Source of the DNA: Mycobacterium sp. D16Q13
GTDB lineage: Bacteria > Actinomycetota > Actinomycetes > Mycobacteriales > Mycobacteriaceae
Direction of reading: 5' to 3'
Assembly (NCBI RefSeq): GCF_002013375.1
Contig: NZ_MAEW01000003.1
Span: forward strand, 186,001 to 250,000
Length of the DNA: 64,000 nucleotides
Shown here piece after piece: positions 62,005 through 64,000 of this stretch. Below the pieces are notes generated by a model that worked only from the letters and a program-made list of their open reading frames with translations, ran no database searches and was not told where the DNA came from. The stretch's first letter is position 1. Every line of letters starts with the position of its first letter. Position numbers and translations under genes: made by a program.

Positions 62005-62813
62005 CCGACATCGACGAGCGCACGCTCACCCTGGATGACGCGGATCCTGAAGAGCTCGCGGAGCTGGCGGAGCAGTCAACCGCCAACCCGGCCGGGCCCG
62101 CGAAGGCAAAAGCGAATGCGGCGAAACAAGGCAAGGCTGTTAAAGCGAAGCCGGATGCGGGCGAAGGAGAGAGCGTCAGTGGCCCCAACGTCTGGAAATG
62201 GATCGCCATCGGTCTGCTCGCCTTGGGAATCGTGGGAGCCGTTCTCGGAGTCTGGCAGTACCAGAAGTTGTCCGACACCCTCGCCACCGTCCGCGCGGGC
62301 GATACCGAACGCACAGCGGCCACCGACGCGGCGTCCGCATACGCGATGAAGTCACTCACCTATAGCTACGAAGATCCCGAGGGCTTCTTCAAGAGTGTCA
62401 AAGAGGGTGCCGCCGAACCACTGAAGAACAAGTACAGCGATGCCGAGAAGCTCCTCAAGGCCATCATGCTGCAGGCGCAGGTGACCTCCAAGGGTGAGGT
62501 CATCGCCTCGGATGCGGTGGCGCAGCAGAATGGCATCTACCAGATCGTGGTCACCACCCGGCAGACCACCCGGAACGTGCAGAACCCGGAGCCGCGAGCG
62601 ACCACCCTCGTCCTGCAGATCACCGTCAAAAAGGACGGCGACGGATGGCAGGTGACCGATATCGGACCCAAGAACGCCAGCTCCACCGGCACCATCATGC
62701 ATCCCGGTGATCAAAAGCTGATCCCCGAAGGTCCGGCCCCGGCGCCCGGTAAGGCCCCGGTCCCGAATCTCCCGCCGCTGCCTGCGCTTCCCGCGCTTCC
62801 CGGTCAGAGGTAG
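62001..62813 (+). CDS. Mce-associated membrane protein
   Basis: 270 residues from ATG 62001 (overlap with mceF). Acidic then Lys/Ala-rich cytoplasmic region (1-70), one helix (WKWIAIGLLALGIVGAVLGVW), and an extracytoplasmic domain containing AYAMKSLTYSYEDPEGFFKSV and LQITVKKDGDGWQVTDIG, typical of Mas proteins found after mce genes. A Pro-rich tail (PVPNLPPLPALPALP) ends it. Proposed to stabilise or link Mce complexes. Confidence 0.88.
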   Translation: MTDIDERTLTLDDADPEELAELAEQSTANPAGPAKAKANAAKQGKAVKAKPDAGEGESVSGPNVWKWIAIGLLALGIVGAVLGVWQYQKLSDTLATVRAGDTERTAATDAASAYAMKSLTYSYEDPEGFFKSVKEGAAEPLKNKYSDAEKLLKAIMLQAQVTSKGEVIASDAVAQQNGIYQIVVTTRQTTRNVQNPEPRATTLVLQITVKKDGDGWQVTDIGPKNASSTGTIMHPGDQKLIPEGPAPAPGKAPVPNLPPLPALPALPGQR

Positions 62814-62816
62814 GCA

Positions 62817-63626
62817 ATGGCCCGGCGCATGCCTCACCTGGGCGCGGGTGTCACAGCGGCTGTCCTGCTGGCTTCGGTGCAGGCGATCCACCCGGTAGCT
62901 GTGGCGCGAGCGGCATTGCCCCCCTGCCCCAGCCGGACCACCATGATCGTCCCGGAACGCTCTATGGCACACACGGATTGCCGCCTGTCGGCCGCCGACG
63001 GCACCGGGATCACCTTCGATGTCGAGTACTGGCAACCGCATCCCGACAACAACGACGCCCCCGACTACCCACCGCTGTCGGCCCGGGTCACCATCAAGGA
63101 TGCCGCCGGCAAAAAGCTGCAAGAGGTCAACGAACTGCTCGAGCCGTCCAGCCCCGCGCCGGTCGGCTTACAGGACATCGACGGGGACGGCCGGGACGAG
63201 ATGATCATTCCGATCGCGACCCGCGTCATGAATGGCGCTGTGAACAGCCGATTTTCGGTGTGGCGTGCCGAAAAACAGACGACCCATTTCGAGCGGGTTC
63301 AGATGTTCGGACAGGCCATATACCCCAGCGGCGACGGCTATGTCGTGGTCAACAGCGGCGCGTTCTCCAGCCGCGATCTCGACTTCTACCTACCGACAGC
63401 GGCCGGATACACCCACATCATCACGTTGACCATGACCACCGAAGAGGTCGATCCGGACACCCGCAAGGTCCTCACCGCGAGCTGCATGGTGCACAAGCAG
63501 TCCGGGCTGGGGGCTATCGACATGGACTGGCAGGATGCGCCCGTATTCTGTGATTCGCCTGCGGCCAAGTCGATTTGGCCCGATGCCGCACGGGTGGAGA
63601 CCAACCGGCGCGTCCAGGGCCGGTAA
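62817..63626 (+). CDS. Secreted protein of unknown function at the end of the mce operon
   Basis: 269 residues from ATG 62817, three bases after the previous stop. Signal peptide to about residue 32 (AVARAALP). Beta-rich mature protein with a calcium-loop-like DIDGDGRDEMIIP segment, as in FG-GAP/integrin-type repeats, and four Cys (PPCPS, TDCRLS, SCMVHK, VFCDS) likely forming disulfides. Position suggests a periplasmic partner of the Mce system. Family not recognised. Confidence 0.75.
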   Translation: MARRMPHLGAGVTAAVLLASVQAIHPVAVARAALPPCPSRTTMIVPERSMAHTDCRLSAADGTGITFDVEYWQPHPDNNDAPDYPPLSARVTIKDAAGKKLQEVNELLEPSSPAPVGLQDIDGDGRDEMIIPIATRVMNGAVNSRFSVWRAEKQTTHFERVQMFGQAIYPSGDGYVVVNSGAFSSRDLDFYLPTAAGYTHIITLTMTTEEVDPDTRKVLTASCMVHKQSGLGAIDMDWQDAPVFCDSPAAKSIWPDAARVETNRRVQGR

Positions 63627-63630
63627 CGTC

Positions 63631-64000
63631 TTAGGACGGGCCCGGACTGTCCAGAAGGGCGATAAGCGACCGCATACCCGGCCGGAAACCCCATGTGAAC
63701 ACCACCCGGAGCAGGGGCTGGAGCCAGCGCAACGGCAACGCGGACACGAATCGTGGGGTTATCGCGACGGTCCAGTCGAGCCTGCAGCCTCCGGGAACAC
63801 TGGTGAGCACGTAGTCCTCGGCCCACAACTTCAGCAGCGGCCAGGTGCCCGCCACCGCGGAGTAGGTGATGCGATGACGCGGCTCGTACCGCCAAAATCT
63901 CTCCCGCTGGATCCACAGGAACCGCCAGGGCGCCGATACCGTGCCCATCTCACGTTCCATGCCCACCGCGCGGCGCGGTTCGTCGTACCGCACACCACAC
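63631..64000 (-). CDS. SRPBCC-family protein, cut by window edge
   Basis: Stop at 63631; the reading frame stays open to the end of the window, so the N-terminus is not seen (an in-frame GTG at 63993 could be internal). START/polyketide-cyclase pattern: WRYEPRHRITYSAVAGTWPLL, LTSVPGGCRLDWTVAITPRF, then a hydrophobic C-terminal helix region (RWLQPLLRVVFTWGFRPGM). This matches the last two-thirds of the SRPBCC protein at 40148. Convergent with the mce operon, four bases between stops. Ligand unknown. Confidence 0.7.
   Translation of the reverse strand, partial: CGVRYDEPRRAVGMEREMGTVSAPWRFLWIQRERFWRYEPRHRITYSAVAGTWPLLKLWAEDYVLTSVPGGCRLDWTVAITPRFVSALPLRWLQPLLRVVFTWGFRPGMRSLIALLDSPGPS

Noticed and set aside
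1..64000. CRISPR array, prophage, insertion sequence or rRNA
   Set aside because: No regularly spaced repeats, transposase, integrase or rRNA signature was seen on either strand.

Overview
This GC-rich window looks like the chromosome of a rapidly growing mycobacterium, most probably of the Mycobacteroides (M. abscessus/chelonae) group. The genus is inferred from three things: the gene order, a complete mce operon, and gene families typical of mycobacteria (haemophore-type proteins, F420-type small reductases, a mycothiol-amidase paralogue, the ribosomal protein bS22). No rRNA, tRNA, CRISPR array, insertion sequence or prophage was recognised.

Layout. Positions 1-3.5 kb hold the end of a cytochrome-c biogenesis/haem block (ccdA, TlpA-like lipoprotein, phosphatase, hemL) and two F420-type reductases. 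From 3.5 to 10.7 kb are an MpaB-type oxygenase with a divergent TetR, an M13 lipoprotein peptidase, a TSUP permease and a Cu(I) ATPase behind a copper-type operator. From 10.7 to 18.7 kb are a frameshifted methyltransferase, four small membrane proteins and hemB-hemD-hemC-hemA plus a glutaredoxin-like protein. From 18.8 to 39.2 kb lies a backbone that matches the M. tuberculosis Rv0495c-Rv0508 neighbourhood in inverse order: serB1-like HAD, dehydratase, acyltransferase, galE2-like, bS22, HTH protein, proC, thioesterase, isomerase, membrane protein, ppx and the Rv0495c-like cysteine protein. It is interrupted by accessory blocks: AraC/DUF1254/haemophore at 20-26 kb, and beta-lactamase-fold protein, R2lox, MarR/DJ-1 and twin F420-type reductases at 30-34 kb.

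From 39 to 53 kb is an accessory catabolic region. A flavin monooxygenase plus SRPBCC pair is followed by a seven-gene tightly packed minus-strand operon (43306-51491): ferritin-like PF10118 protein, flavin monooxygenase, two duplicated SDRs, a second PF10118 protein, a 2Fe-2S flavin reductase and an EphD-type epoxide hydrolase/SDR fusion. A TetR gene and a palindromic operator lie just upstream. I infer stepwise oxidation of a hydrophobic substrate; the substrate cannot be read from sequence. This is the best candidate for an undescribed system.

From 53.6 to 63.6 kb is one mce operon (yrbE-A, yrbE-B, mceA-F, an Mce-associated protein and a secreted protein), preceded by a frameshifted TetR gene. 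No ATPase gene (mceG/mlaF type) is present here. The window ends inside an SRPBCC gene.

Regulatory signals that can be read directly are a TACCC-N5-GGGTA copper box upstream of the Cu ATPase, tandem MarR-like operators at the DJ-1 gene, palindromes beside three TetR genes, an inverted repeat over the hemL start, and a short interspersed repeat found between hemA and hemC and again inside the thioesterase gene.
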